A DNA stretch of 64,000 bases from Lates calcarifer (taxonomy: Eukaryota; Chordata; Actinopteri; Centropomidae): the NCBI RefSeq assembly GCF_001640805.2, contig NC_066844.1:9106430-9170429 (forward strand), written 5' to 3'. The position numbers were made by a program, and so were the translations under genes. The notes under the pieces were generated by a model, which searched no databases, was not told the DNA's origin, and saw only the letters and a list, made by a program, of their open reading frames with translations. Positions 32,843 through 44,526 of this stretch are shown piece after piece. How positions within the stretch are numbered: position 1 is the stretch's first letter; each line of letters opens with the position of its first letter.

Positions 32843-35621
32843 GAACCTTTTATTGATTACTGAAACTGTCATTGATTTTTTTTTTTCTATCAGCTCATGT
32901 ACTGATTGTTTCAGCACTCTCAGCACTGTGCTTTCCAGTATGTTGTTCCCAGTCTATTGTGATCAGTTAGAAGCTTTCAGAGGATGCAGACTCCACCACA
33001 GCCCTAATGACTAAAACCCATCCGATAAAAAGGAAAGAACCCTCTCTGTTCTTCCCTCACTACATATCCGCTGCCTTGGCCCACAATTCAATTTGTCTCC
33101 CGGCTCCAGCCATCATTACTGCCAAAGGCACATTCATCAAAAGAGATGTGCCTCACTTTTTGACCCTGCCCATCTTCATATGATGTGTGCAGTTTGTTAG
33201 AGAGCAATCATCTCATTTGCTGCTCTGAGACATTCACTGGCCTGTTTGAAGTAATGTTACAACCAACATGGCTGCAACATGCATATACATTTCTCACAGA
33301 CACAACCACATAACACAGCAATTTTTTAAAATATTTTTCTAGTCTTTTTTTCTTCCCGAACTCCCAATGACCACTAAAGCTATAAGATTAACTATTGAAT
33401 TTATTTGTGCGTTTGTTTAGTTTTATTTACCTTATTTTCTAATCTAAACATTATCACTCAGTATACATCAAACATATGAATAGGTAAGAGCATCTTCAGT
33501 CCCAATGTTTTTGGAAAACACCTCTAGATCAGTTGTTAAGGACTAAAATGAGTCATTTTTAATTTTTGTGACATGCACCTCTTGTGACCAGTCTGATGAA
33601 ATTATTGTTGTTTCAATCCAAAATCTCTGAGATTTGCTTAAAACATGCACAACATTTTGGCAGAGGCATTAACAGATTGAATCTTAAACAGATTAGTATT
33701 CAGTAACTGACAACAGGGCTCAGTAATACAAAAAAACGACATGTTAAGATTAAGACTTTTTAGGTCTGCCTGTAGGAAAAGTAAACTTATACTTATCTGA
33801 ATATCTCTAAGGTTAAGCCATAGAGATATTGAGCATATGGCTCACTGTGCGTGGGCCAAGCAGAAGTCACTCCACTAATGAGGGCAGTATCATGTTGCTT
33901 TGAAAGACGTTGGGAGGGGGAGCTCTCTGTCTGGCTCTTCTTCAAAAGTATCTGACCTGAACCACAGGCGGCAAAAGATCACAGGGGGGGGGACAAATCC
34001 CATCGCAACTGCCATAACCTACATCTGTGCTTAACTGGTTCCAACTGGGGTTCTCTCACAGGTACACATACAGTACACTGCATTTGCCTGCTGTGTAGCA
34101 CCAAAGTCAAGACATATGTTTGTGTGGCAAAGGATGTTTCAGCATCTCAGTTAGCACAGGGATTTCCAAGCTCACAATGTGGATTAAAGGATTACCCCAT
34201 GCAGTATGCTGTGGGTTTAGATTTGAAGCTTGTTCAAATGATGTGCATGTGTAAGGCATACATTAAAAAAAAAAATTGTACAGAAGTTACTTAGTGTCAT
34301 AATGTTATCTTTTGACTCAGCAAGCCATCTGTCAGTACTCCCAGAGGGCTTAACAAACTGTGGAATTATTTCATTTTGAGTTTGAGGGACTTGTTGAACT
34401 GAAGCCTCAAAAATCATTGCCATCTACGCTCCTTATCAAAGCACTTTAATAGAGTAATGATATGCCTTTGGTGAGATAAGTTATTTAACTACAGCTTGAT
34501 ACTGTTGGATTTTAATTGGCAGTTATTAGCCACAGACTGCAGTTCCCGTACCGAGAAGCCAATATTTACTCTCAACACTAATAACTGGAAAACACATGGC
34601 TCATTTGGTGGAAATTTCTTTGTTTCTTATAATGCCTGGACCTCCCTTCCTGTCTGCCTCCATCTAATCACCACTGCTATTTAAACACTCCTTCCCACAC
34701 CCCAATTCTTCTTCCTGTCCTCTATCTCTTTTCTATCCTCTCTTCTCTTTTCTGCTAGGAACCTGAGAGGGACTTGATGAACCTTAATATACTGGAAATA
34801 CTGGTATTCTACTGTTAATTTCATGTCCATAAACAATTTTTAGAATTTCATGTCTGTTTCATGTTCATGTCTGAGCTGTCATTAGTTAAATGAAGAATAT
34901 GTAACAGATAATTGAAGTACGTATGTTGGGTCAAAACTGTAAAGTTTTGATGGTGATGCTGTTGCCTATTACTGAGCTCCATCTGCACTCAGTGCTGTTC
35001 TTCACAAGATAATGAACAGGGTGCTGAGGGGGGACTCCTAAAACCACCACTGTCCTTTTCCATTTATAGTTACAGTGTTGCTTACCAGCTCTGCTTACCA
35101 GCCACTGGGTTATAGCTTGGTATACCTGAATGAGGAGAGGAAGACATTGCACTTGAAAGTTTAACAAACAGCACACAGGTCCTGTGCGATGCATCCAAGA
35201 CTGTCTCCCGTGCAGTGAATGACACAGTCCGAAACAGGGCTAGACAAACACAGTTAATCTGAATGAACAAAAAGTAACATCCAAGGGGATTCAGTGCCTA
35301 CATTAGCTGGCTAGGCAAACAACCTTCCATTTTTCAACTGGAATACAAACTAACAGCATGATGAGTCCTCCTAAATGCTGAATGTTGCTGAGAGACATGC
35401 AGCTTAAGTCACTACTGATTGATAGTTGGTAGTAGTGCATGACACTCTCCAATCAGTAGTGTAACACAGCAGGCTGACAGCCCTGCCAATGCAGGGTCAC
35501 AGATGTCACAATAGCACTTGGCACTACCTTGTAACAGGGTGAATGCTTAGACATAGTTTTTACAAATGGAAAATGGAAATGGAAAATATGCACATGTTGT
35601 ATCATTATAGTTTCTATTTCA

Positions 35622-35960
35622 TGCCTTTATCACTAGACTACTGCAATTCTCTCCTTTCAGGTCTAGCAAATAAAACAATAAATAAGCTTCAGTTAATCCA
35701 GAATTCTGCTGCATGAGTGCTGACTAAGACCAGAGAGAGAGAGAAAAAATTATGACCATTTTAAATTTTGTACATTAGTCACCTGTTTGCATTGATTTTA
35801 AAGTTCTTTTATTAGTCTTTTAGTCTGTCTTTTATTAGGCACTGCATGGTTTTGCACCAGACTATCTACAAGAGATGCCCTTGATTTCAGAAGCAGGAGG
35901 ACCCTTCAAATCCTCTAGTTCCTCTCTTTTAACTTTTCCAAAATGCAGAACAAAAACAAC
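35622..35960 (+). mobile_element. L2/Rex-type LINE fragment
   Basis: The plus frame reads [20 protein letters not shown] and QLIQNSAA, then a stop and a frameshift, then the equivalent of HWLPV..RI.FK.LLL.FK and 'LHGFAPDYLQEMPLISEAGG'. Same conserved block as at 27661-27840, but on the other strand and longer. Confidence 0.8.
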
Positions 35961-36959
35961 TCTTTAGACTCTTGTCGCTTTTTGCTCTCTTTGCATAACA
36001 GCTGAAGGCATTTCGTACATTACGTTAGTACATGAGCTGCATTCCAACTTCTGACTACATAATTCTGAGGAGCTGTGACAAATATAAGCACACTCAAAAA
36101 TACAACTATGCTTGATTAAGTGCACCTTTAATATACTGTATCTATAAACTATGTTCACAGCAAATAGCAACAAAAAACAACAAAACATACGATCAAAAGA
36201 AACAAAAGCCTGTCTCTAATAATATCATCTTACAGTTAATGGTAGATGAGTACAAATTTACCACGGGATCAAATTTATATGTCTAATAACAGAACTGCAC
36301 AGTTGACAAAACCTTTCACACAGCCATGTGTGTCAGAGCTCAGAAATAAAAATAGCATACGTTAAAATGATAACTCATTCAAGATTGCAAAGTAGCCTCA
36401 CAAATGTAGAGTAACAGCCTTTCCACTGCCAAAAAAACCTCTTACTGTCCCCTCCCCCATGTCTCCTTTCAGAGCTGTATTGCAACAGACAGCAGCAGAT
36501 TTCTCAGCTTACAGCTCATTAATTCAGAGTGGTTACTCCAGAAATGGCAATTGTCCATGACTAGAAAAGGGGGGAAAAATTCAATCTTGTGCCTCAGGAT
36601 GACATGGAAAGAGGTTTTCAGGATATATTGTGATATACGCAGTATATAGTGACCAGAAATAACACCTGTTGGATGTACTGCAATTTCCCCGCAAAAAACA
36701 TTCTACTGTATATTACTTCAAATTTGCAATTTTTCTTAAAATCACTCATTTGTGAAGTGCTGTGTGTTGATCTGTTTGGAAGCTGTACAGTGGCTGGACA
36801 TGGTATTGTTTTTGATGGTGCTGTAACACTACTTGACTGAATTGGTCGCTATGTATATAAGGTTATATTCATTAACATTCACAGACAGTCACTGTCACAA
36901 CAAGTCCTCCAGCCTACAGTCACATAATGCCTTCCAAAACAACCCATGTGAGTGTTTTC

Positions 36960-37035
36960 ATATCCTCCACCTACGATTAAGGTTTGGTTAAGTTTGGGCA
37001 AAAGTGCCATGGTTAAAATCATAACACCTACTGAG
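36960..37035 (+). repeat. diverged copy of the 'ggttaggtttaggca' dispersed repeat
   Basis: Reads cgattaaggtttggttaagt, ttgggcaaaagtgccatggt; see the copy at 898-1040. Confidence 0.35.
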
Positions 37036-37155
37036 CATGCATACCAATTAATGCATCTTGATGAGCTCTAGCAAAGAGCTGACAGATGGACTTTGGCTTG
37101 GGAAAAGGTCAAAAATTTACTTTTGTTTTCTAATTTCTCATTGATCACACCAACA

Positions 37156-37556
37156 TATCAGTGGGCACTTTATTAGGTACCCCTGTAAAATCCAGCGCAA
37201 CACAATGCAATGACTCAGCCATATATTTGCCGGTTGCAAAGATGTTCAGTTATGTTTGACGCTGTCAGAGAGGTATTAATTTTCATTGTTTTATTGTTGA
37301 CGTTGTAGTTTGCAGTGGGGACTGCATTATCCTGAGAGGTGTTTACCCATTTACAAACACAAGGGGAAGAGAATAGAAGACACAACACTTTTCAACATAA
37401 TGCAGTCCAGCACAATACTAACTATGACCTCAATAATAACCATAATTTTATTAAAACCTTTCAATAAGGATTATAAGCTTCATTAAGGTAGAACATAGCA
37501 TAATAGCAGATCTGTTTATTGAATTACATTGTAAAGGTGTACCTAGTGGCCAGGGA
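37156..37556. mobile_element. MITE with degenerate Tc1-type terminal inverted repeats
   Basis: The left end has cagtgggcactttattaggt then acccctgtaa; the right end on minus has ccctggccactaggtacacc then tttac. These correspond to the well-known fish terminus 'cactggccactttattaggtacacct', also present alone at 48158-48224. The interior (about 350 bp) has no transposase frame. Confidence 0.65.
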
Positions 37557-37616
37557 GTAAATAACTTTCCACTATGATCACTTGCATTTATATTTTATTT
37601 AATGGCCTTTTAATTT

Positions 37617-37885
37617 GGGCAGCTCAGTGGTGCAGTAGTTAGCACTGTTGCCTCACAGCAAGAAGGTTGTGGGTTTGAACACCAATTCACTCGTGGCTTT
37701 TCTGTGTGTTCTCCCTCTCCCTGTGCCTATCTGGGGTCTCTCTGGGTACTCCAGCTTCCTTCCACAGTCCAAAGACATTCAGGTTTATTGTTGACTCTAA
37801 ATTCCCTGTAATGTCCCTATATATCAGCCCTATGACACACTAGTCCTGGGTGTACATTGTCTCTCACCCAATGTCAGACAACAGT
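37617..37885 (+). mobile_element. Mermaid/DANA-type SINE
   Basis: Head: gctcagtggtgcagtagtta, gcactgttgcctcacagcaa, gaaggttgtgggtttgaaca (B-box-like). Body: cttttctgtgtgttctccct, ctctctgggtactccagctt, cacagtccaaagacattcag. The 3' end stops at ccaatgtcagacaac without the usual tail. No clear duplication was found, so the right limit is approximate. Confidence 0.8.
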
Positions 37886-40714
37886 TTGTAGTCCTAAAAC
37901 CAAAACATTTATTTAAGGCTTGGATTCTCTTGCCAGATTTCTTGCTTTTTTTTTTTCCCTCCCACAGAATTTGCAGCGTATGCCTACAAAATTTTCACAG
38001 TTCAGTGTGCCAGTTCAATGTGCCACATTAATTGCAGTTTGAATGTTATAGCTGTTAAATGTTAAAGCTGCACATATGTATCAGTTTTCTATATTTATTG
38101 CTCATGTGGCTCAAAGACTGTTTTAAAAATGTGTTAATTTTCTGAAATTATCTTCTTGATGAAATATGATTTTTCCTGTTACCTACTATGAATACGACCC
38201 ACCATGCTGATATTTTTAGGACACCAGCAAAGAGATGTCTAACTCTCATGTTTATGGGTGAAAATTACTTTACTGTAATTAAATTACTAACTTTTCTGCT
38301 TCACATTCATATATTTTGGTTGTTTGCAATTTTTTTCAGTAGATGGTTAATCAAAAACTAATCAGTACATTTGTAATGATTGAAAACATTGCAATATTTT
38401 TTTTCTCTCAAAGCTTTTAGATCCTGAGTGTGTGAAGAAATTTTCAATATAGCTCTTAGAAATTTCCCATGGCCTAGTCAGGTGATTCAGTGTGATGTCC
38501 CAACCTTAATATTGAAACTACATGCTTGCATGCGTCATTAATGTAGATCTACATTCATGCTAAAATGCTTAGAGACAGAAATGGCTAAATCTCCTTATCT
38601 TTGTTTGTAATTACGAAAAACACTGGCTTAGTCTGGGCTGCAAAAGAAATGCTTTCAAATCTAGCCGGCTTTAAGTGGACATACTGCACTCTTACTCAGC
38701 CTCCCCCCAGCCAATGTTGGAATGAAACAGTAGAGGGAACAGAAAAGATAAAAAGACAAAAGGAGCACTGGCAGTGAGCAGGATTCACCCCACCCCCCCA
38801 GTCTCTTCAGTGATGGACTGAGCACTGACAAAAGACTGGCTGAGTACCTGTAGACCAGCCTCCAGCTGCAGACGTCTGGACACCATTATTACCACATCAC
38901 TTTGCCTTTGCAGCCCAGCTCTCAACCCTATTATTACCATTACACTCTGCATATATTAATAACTAATTTTCCATTCAGCAGCAGAGTTTCCATTGAAGCA
39001 ATACCCAGCACTTTGATAGTGGATCATCTATGTATAGAACCTTGTTTTATTGTTCCTTCCCAAAGCTCAGACTGCTTCTCTGCATTCAGTTTGCCACGAA
39101 ACCTGAAAAACCTCCACACTAGTTTTGTTCTCTGTACATTAAGACATTTGATGTTTTAAAAATGAAGTTTGCATCTTTTGTTTCATCAACATTGCCATCC
39201 TTTGGTTTGTATTATTTCATGGTTTGTTCTGCTTGAGAAAAGCTGTTGCTAAAAACTGATCACCAAAAATGCAGAGATGCTGCCGTTTGAGACAGTGCAC
39301 AACAGAAAAACAACAGCCTTGGGTTTTGTTCAGACAACCCATATTTTCATTTTCCTGACAAGCAACCTATGTCAGTGGTGAGAATAAAAGCTTCTCTTGA
39401 AAATAAAGGTGGAAATATTATGGCAGAAAATATTTTGTTGGCTTTTGTCTCTCTAACACCAAAGACCAAATGCCCTACCAAATCAGTGTTGGTAGTTAAG
39501 TTGGCCTAAACAGACAGAGACAAACCAGAAAACTGTATAAGCCTTTTCATTTAAGGTGGTGTCACCACAACCGCAGGCAGTCTGTTATACTCCAAGTTTA
39601 TTCCCTTTCTTTGGCATGCTTAGCAAAGCATAATTTCCACAGAAGGCTGTGCAAATCCCACAAATTCCCCATTGGTTACATGTTGTTTTTAATAGTATCC
39701 GTAATGAGAGGCAGATTCTCCCTGGCAGGGAAATTCAAAGAACTGATAAATAAAAGCAATGCTGCTTTCCTCCTGTATAGCCCTTATGTCTGGTAAATTT
39801 CTGATCAGAGATCGGTGAACCTGGTGAAAACAGTTTGGGGAGCTGCTGACTGTTTGCTCCTCTGGAGCTGCTGCTAACGGACAGCTCCTTCTGAGAACAG
39901 TGACAGTTGGACAAAGGTTGAAGTTGGCGTGGATTAATCAGAACAGACCAACAGACCAGATCAAAAAGACTCATTCCCCACTCACATCTCACTTTTGATG
40001 TGGATTCCCAGTAAGGCCATCAATATTAAAATCATTTACAGTGAAGTTTTCATTCATTTCAAGTCCACTCCAAAATGAACAGCAGTCCAGTACATTGAGG
40101 CAAGAGAAGGACACAGGATAAAAGATTTTGGAGCATCCTGGTTTTAGACCTCTTGATCACCATCCACATCTATTTGTTTTTTCTAAATTCTAAATAAACT
40201 GGTTGACTTTAAACAAGTGAGCCAACTGAGTTTTGCAGGTAGGACTAAGAATGGGAATTCTAGGGAGTCTGGATGAGACTGATGCAGCTGTTCAGGGTGT
40301 TATAAATCAACATACTTTTCATATGAAGTTCCTACCAATCACTACCACAACTTCTACATCAGCTGAATATGACATTTACTGGATGGATATGTCAGCCACT
40401 ATTGATCAGTTCAGACAATACAATAACCTCTCCCACACAAACAACAGGTACTATGAACACAATGTCAGATTAAATTAAGCGAAAGGAAATTATCTGAATG
40501 TCAAACTAATTTGAATGAAAAACACATGGTAAAACAACTCTTTTAACCTGCACCTCAACTTTGTGATTTGAGCCAAAGGACACACTCAAGTTCCTGTAGA
40601 GACATTGTCTCAGAAACACTGTCTGAGAACAAACTGAAGAGGACAGATGAACAGACATGTCATACACACATATTCAAAAATATAAAGACATTAAGACATG
40701 TTTAACAGACTAAC

Positions 40715-41047
40715 CTGGCAGGCATTATAAAGGAGTTGGTGCTCGAACTTCTTGATGCCCAGGATCTGCTGAAACATCTCATAGAGCTGGTCTTTGCTGA
40801 GGATGAGCTCGGAGGCAGCACTGGCTGTCATCCTCTGCTGGTGCTTCCTGGGGTCCTCTTCACCACGGTAGATGGTGTCAAACTTGGCAATCCAGGAGCT
40901 CAGCACAGTCTCTTTGCTTAGGCCATCGATCTCAGGCAGGCTGCGCACCCTCTTCTCTATGTGCTTCTTAAAAACCTCCCGAGAGTCACTGGCTGAGCAG
41001 CCACCACTCTGCACCATCCGGGAGACACGGTCGCTTTTCAGGAAGAC
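40715..41047 (-). CDS. cadps: cadps exon 3
   Basis: 333 nt, 111 codons, phase 0 on both sides. It begins [20 protein letters not shown], contains [20 protein letters not shown] and [20 protein letters not shown], and ends in [15 protein letters not shown]. The acceptor is cattgattgcag, the donor TGCCAG/gttagt. This is the most conserved block of the CAPS N-terminal region. [11 protein letters not shown] and KKFEHQ are CADPS-like (CADPS2 has EEDLCKQPNRM and KKLEHQ); MFQQIL and SSWIAK are shared with CADPS2. An ATG-initiated frame through it (MQVFLK) starts in the intron and is not the real start. Confidence 0.98.
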
Positions 41048-41686
41048 CTGCAATCAATGAACTGATTTATGAATTGACAGATTGGTTTGGTTTATTCAGA
41101 ATCCAAAAGATTTCTGATTGACATATTCTGTATGTTTATACTCGCTTCATTCTGAGGATGGATCTTGGTTTTAGAGAGAGGGATGCTGCTAAAACTACAG
41201 ATCAACCCACTTCATGCTTTTCTGGATAAACATCTTTAGCCACAGACTGATACCACCATGGTTCACCACTGAACAACCTCCAGACGCTGACTATCAGCAT
41301 CTGTAAACCTCCTCACTGACATGGTTTGTTTTCATGTATCTAAAACTCACTGCATTGTTATTAGTGTTCTATCACATGTCCTACTTGTAGTGTGATGCAC
41401 CTTACTATACAGTCATTCATTGCTTGTGATATATAAACCAGTACCCCACATCCCCATTTATGCATTGCATCATCATTTGTATCTCCCTATATTCTAAATA
41501 TATATCTTATCCTACATTAATTTTATATTACTACATACAGCATGTATACTACAGAATACACTGAATGTAATATGTATATTTTTTGTGCTTGGAATAAAGT
41601 GAAACTGATCTTCTGTTATGTTATGTAATGCAGTGAGCAATCAGTAGCTATCATCTGGCATGAGACATGTCTACATACTGTAGTAC

Positions 41687-41916
41687 AAGTACTGTGCAAA
41701 GTTTTAGGCACTAAAGGTAAAGTGAGGATGTTGTCAATTAACTGATTTAATTTAATAAATGAATTAATTTCCAGTTCTTTATGATGCTGACTGTGTGTTT
41801 GAATTAATTGTCCTGCTGCAGAATTAATCTGGAACTGATCAGAACCCTCCCCGATGGGACTGTTGAAGGATAAGAGTAAAAACATCTAAAGTGCCTAAAA
41901 CATTTGTACAGCACTG
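41687..41916. mobile_element. Short MITE with 'ctgtgcaaagttttaggcac' termini
   Basis: The left end is actgtgcaaagttttaggca; the right end, on minus, is gctgtacaaatgttttaggc, i.e. 22-bp inverted repeats with two or three differences. The 230-bp interior is AT-rich with no transposase. Flanking TA dinucleotides are plausible as a Tc1/mariner-type target duplication, but the boundary is blurred. Confidence 0.7.
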
Positions 41917-43379
41917 CATATATGGACTCTCTGCTGATATTTCCATTACTGAGATTTCTACCTGCAATCCAATATGATGGAGGTGAATGGAAATTAATTT
42001 TAAGGTGCACACAGCATTAAAAAAAAATTACATTTCAAAAATTTAACAGAAACATGTTTCCTGAAACAGTTCCCCCTTTACACTGGAAAATTCACAAAAA
42101 CATATAGGAACTAATTCTTCAGTAGAAATTAGTTCCAAAAAATCCATCAATACAGACATCATCCAGAGTCATTCATTCATTCATTTATTTTTTCTTTCAA
42201 TGCAGTGAAAAGCACTAATAAAATTTAAAATCACAGGGCCAAAAATGTTTTGTAATATTTTAGCATTCAGTGAAAGGTGATTGAAATTTGAGAGGCTTTG
42301 AATGGGCTTGTTATTGCTCATTGAGCTTATTGATGAGAGGTAAATTCATGTCACCTGCTGCCGTCACTGCCGAGCTCTGCCTGACCCTTTGTCTCTGTTT
42401 TTCTTTATCTTTCTATTTTTGTCCCCCCACCCCACCCCAATCTCTCTAGCCCCCTCTCTCTCTGCCTCCATCAGTTTTATCCTGAAGCTAAAGCTGAGCT
42501 GAGATCCTTTGGTTTTAATTGAATTGGATAACCTGTGCCACCAGCTTCATCTGTTAAATATCACACCATTCTCATTTGTTTGGCTTGTGCTGCCACATTA
42601 ACTGATAAGGATGTGCCAGTCAATGTGTCAGCGTCATCAGCCCAACACAGATACACTCCATTGTTCTAACACCAAACAGCACGACACATGTCCCTGGATC
42701 GGCTTTTAGCAAACACATGTAAAGTGCAACAGAAATGACAATAATATATTCATGACTGATTTGTGAACTCTTTTTGAGTTTTAAAACATCATCACAGATC
42801 TTAGAATAAATCTGAAGTCTGAGCATGTGAAGTTCATTTACAAGAGCAAATGCTGCGTTTTTACATGCAAAGCAAATGCCTGTGCAAGCAGCCTAATACA
42901 GTTTAATGGAGTCCCTCAATAAATCTTCCCTTAGTGTGATTAAAGAGGTGTTAATTCAACTGTATGATCATTTTGGAGGCTGACATTTGCAGTGCTGTTG
43001 AATTGCATTTGTTACATTGATAGGTGTCTATTATTTTGTCCACCTCCTCAGTGAGGGTTGGCTGAACAACAGAAGCACCTCTCTGTATTTCTAATGAATA
43101 CTGGATGAATTCGAAAAACCTGGAGACACTGTATAACGTAATACAACTCCACAGCACCACAAATTGCAGCCAATAAAATGACCATAAATTTGACTCTAAC
43201 AGCCTTGTCTCCTGGAAATTACATTACTACAAAATGATTTTTTCCCCAACACCTCCTGGTATTTTCTGCTTAGATTATGTTCCCTGGCAACGGTTCTCCA
43301 GTCTGTGCAGTGCTACTCAACAAAACTGGCAGGGAGGTGGTCAGGTGAGTGGAACTTCCTGCGTTTAATGTCCAATGTA

Positions 43380-43435
43380 GTTAAGGCTACAAAAACATTT
43401 GGTTATGGTTAGGATTGTGCAAGACTAGGGTTTGG
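43380..43435 (+). repeat. diverged copy of the 'ggttaggtttaggca' dispersed repeat
   Basis: Reads ttaaggctacaaaaacattt, ggttatggttaggattgtgc. The upstream word gtctcctggaaattacatta (about 43207) also recurs near 54645 (gtctcctagaaatgacattt). Confidence 0.4.
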
Positions 43436-44412
43436 TTTATCATAGAAAATACATTATGATATAGGTCTCTTGTTCCTGACTTTTTCACAAATTAAAAAAG
43501 AAGACTGTTTTTTCCTAACCTCATCAACCAGTCATGCCTCAGTTGCAAAAATAATGTAGAAAAACAAATGAAATATTTTGACAGGGAATGCATCGTAGGC
43601 AGCCTGAAAAGTTAAAATCATTCATTTTAAATTTCCTTATCATATTTACTTAAAAAGAAACTACGCATCCTCCTGTGTAATCCTGTGTAATGCTGTATAC
43701 AGAATCTCTGTCCATTTAGCCCTTATTCAGTCTCTTTATCCAGCATTCAAGTCAAACATAATTATTCTCTGTTCACAGCAATGCAGTGATAGCACAAGAC
43801 ATTGATCTTTGACTTGTTATTGCTGGCTTCTTGTTATGTGGGCAATCCAAGAACTGAAGCTCATTCTATTCACTGTGAGTCACTCTAGATGCTGTATGTC
43901 AAATGTTAAGCTGTAAATGAACAGTTCGTTACAGTCTGAGAAGCGGGGAAGACTCTGGCTCGTTTTTCATCTCATTTTATTTCCCTGTCTTCTGGCTGGA
44001 TCAAGCCAACTGGATCCTGGCCATTTGGGAACACAATATTAACACTGCCCTGAGGAGCTGAGTGCACGCTCTGCATCATTTATCAGAGCCAAGACAAGTT
44101 ATCCCCGCTGAGGTTTGGATACTTTTCACCCATTATTAGTTTTCTTGCTTCGATGGATTCAGTTACAAGAGGAGGCTCCACAGGGGAACATTTACAGCTT
44201 GCAAATGGTAGTTTAGATATCTGAAATGATATGAAGGTTGCAGACATTTCCTGTTTATAAATAATTACTTAGAATTAGCATTTAGTATTTTACTGATTCT
44301 ACAGAGCTATACAGTGACATATAATCATTTTGTAACAGTTTTTGGACAGTTACTACATTAAGTATAGCTTTTGTGAGCATACAGTACAGTGTAAGAGATA
44401 ATACAAACTCAC

Positions 44413-44526
44413 CTCATAGTAGCTCTGGACAGCATTGATGAAGGCCTCATCAGCCACAATCTGAGTTTCTCCATTGAGGAATGCCTGGAAACGCTCTTTG
44501 ACTGTCTGCAGCTGCTGCTTACTGAT
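44413..44526 (-). CDS. cadps: cadps exon 2 (first cadps coding exon in the window)
   Basis: 114 nt, 38 codons, phase 0 on both sides. It begins [20 protein letters not shown] and ends in [11 protein letters not shown]. The acceptor is atatcttctcag, the donor TATGAG/gtgagt. It corresponds to the segment right after the MARRQQK end of exon 1 in vertebrate [14 protein letters not shown] is CADPS-type (CADPS2: LNKQQLQLLK); TQIVADEAF also occurs in CADPS2. A frame opening at a Met in the intron (44580) runs into it, but the splice acceptor and homology decide for 44526. Confidence 0.97.

Larger units (their letters stand above)
21619..40714 (-). other. cadps: cadps intron 3 (19.1 kb)
   Basis: The largest complete intron in the window and a repeat sink: long CA microsatellites (23761-24010), a complete hAT MITE (25974-26508), a Tc1/LINE chimera (27480-27840), a SINE fragment (29299-29341), an L2-type LINE (30720-32260) next to an RTE-type LINE end (32340-32842), an L2-type piece (35622-35960), a MITE (37156-37556) and a SINE (37617-37885). 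21619-23760, 24011-25973, 32850-35600 and 37900-40714 hold no feature I can name. Confidence 0.8.
41048..44412 (-). other. cadps: cadps intron 2
   Basis: 3.4-kb AT-rich intron. It contains a MITE (41687-41916) and a diverged dispersed-repeat copy (43200-43435). Nothing else is recognisable. Confidence 0.85.
483..44526 (-). other. cadps: cadps gene locus, partial (exons 2-10 by homology)
   Basis: CAPS1 is a cytosolic and peripheral-membrane priming factor for Ca2+-triggered exocytosis of dense-core vesicles. It binds PI(4,5)P2 through its PH domain and SNAREs through its MUN/MHD region. Nine exons on the minus strand splice in phase to about 438 codons, roughly residues 145-580 of the ~1,350-residue vertebrate protein. 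Exons run from the N-terminal conserved region (2-4) through C2 (end of 5 to 8) into PH (8-10). CADPS rather than CADPS2 is chosen because of [14 protein letters not shown] (CADPS2 has GYLYALGQKVWKRW), [15 protein letters not shown], and [11 protein letters not shown] in exon 8. No frameshift or stop interrupts the exons, so the gene looks functional. I cannot tell whether it is the a or b teleost copy. Exon 1 and everything after exon 10 are outside the window. Confidence 0.95.

Noticed and set aside
40736..41060. Plus-strand frames [12 protein letters not shown]... and [10 protein letters not shown]...
   Set aside because: They are antisense readings of cadps exon 3.
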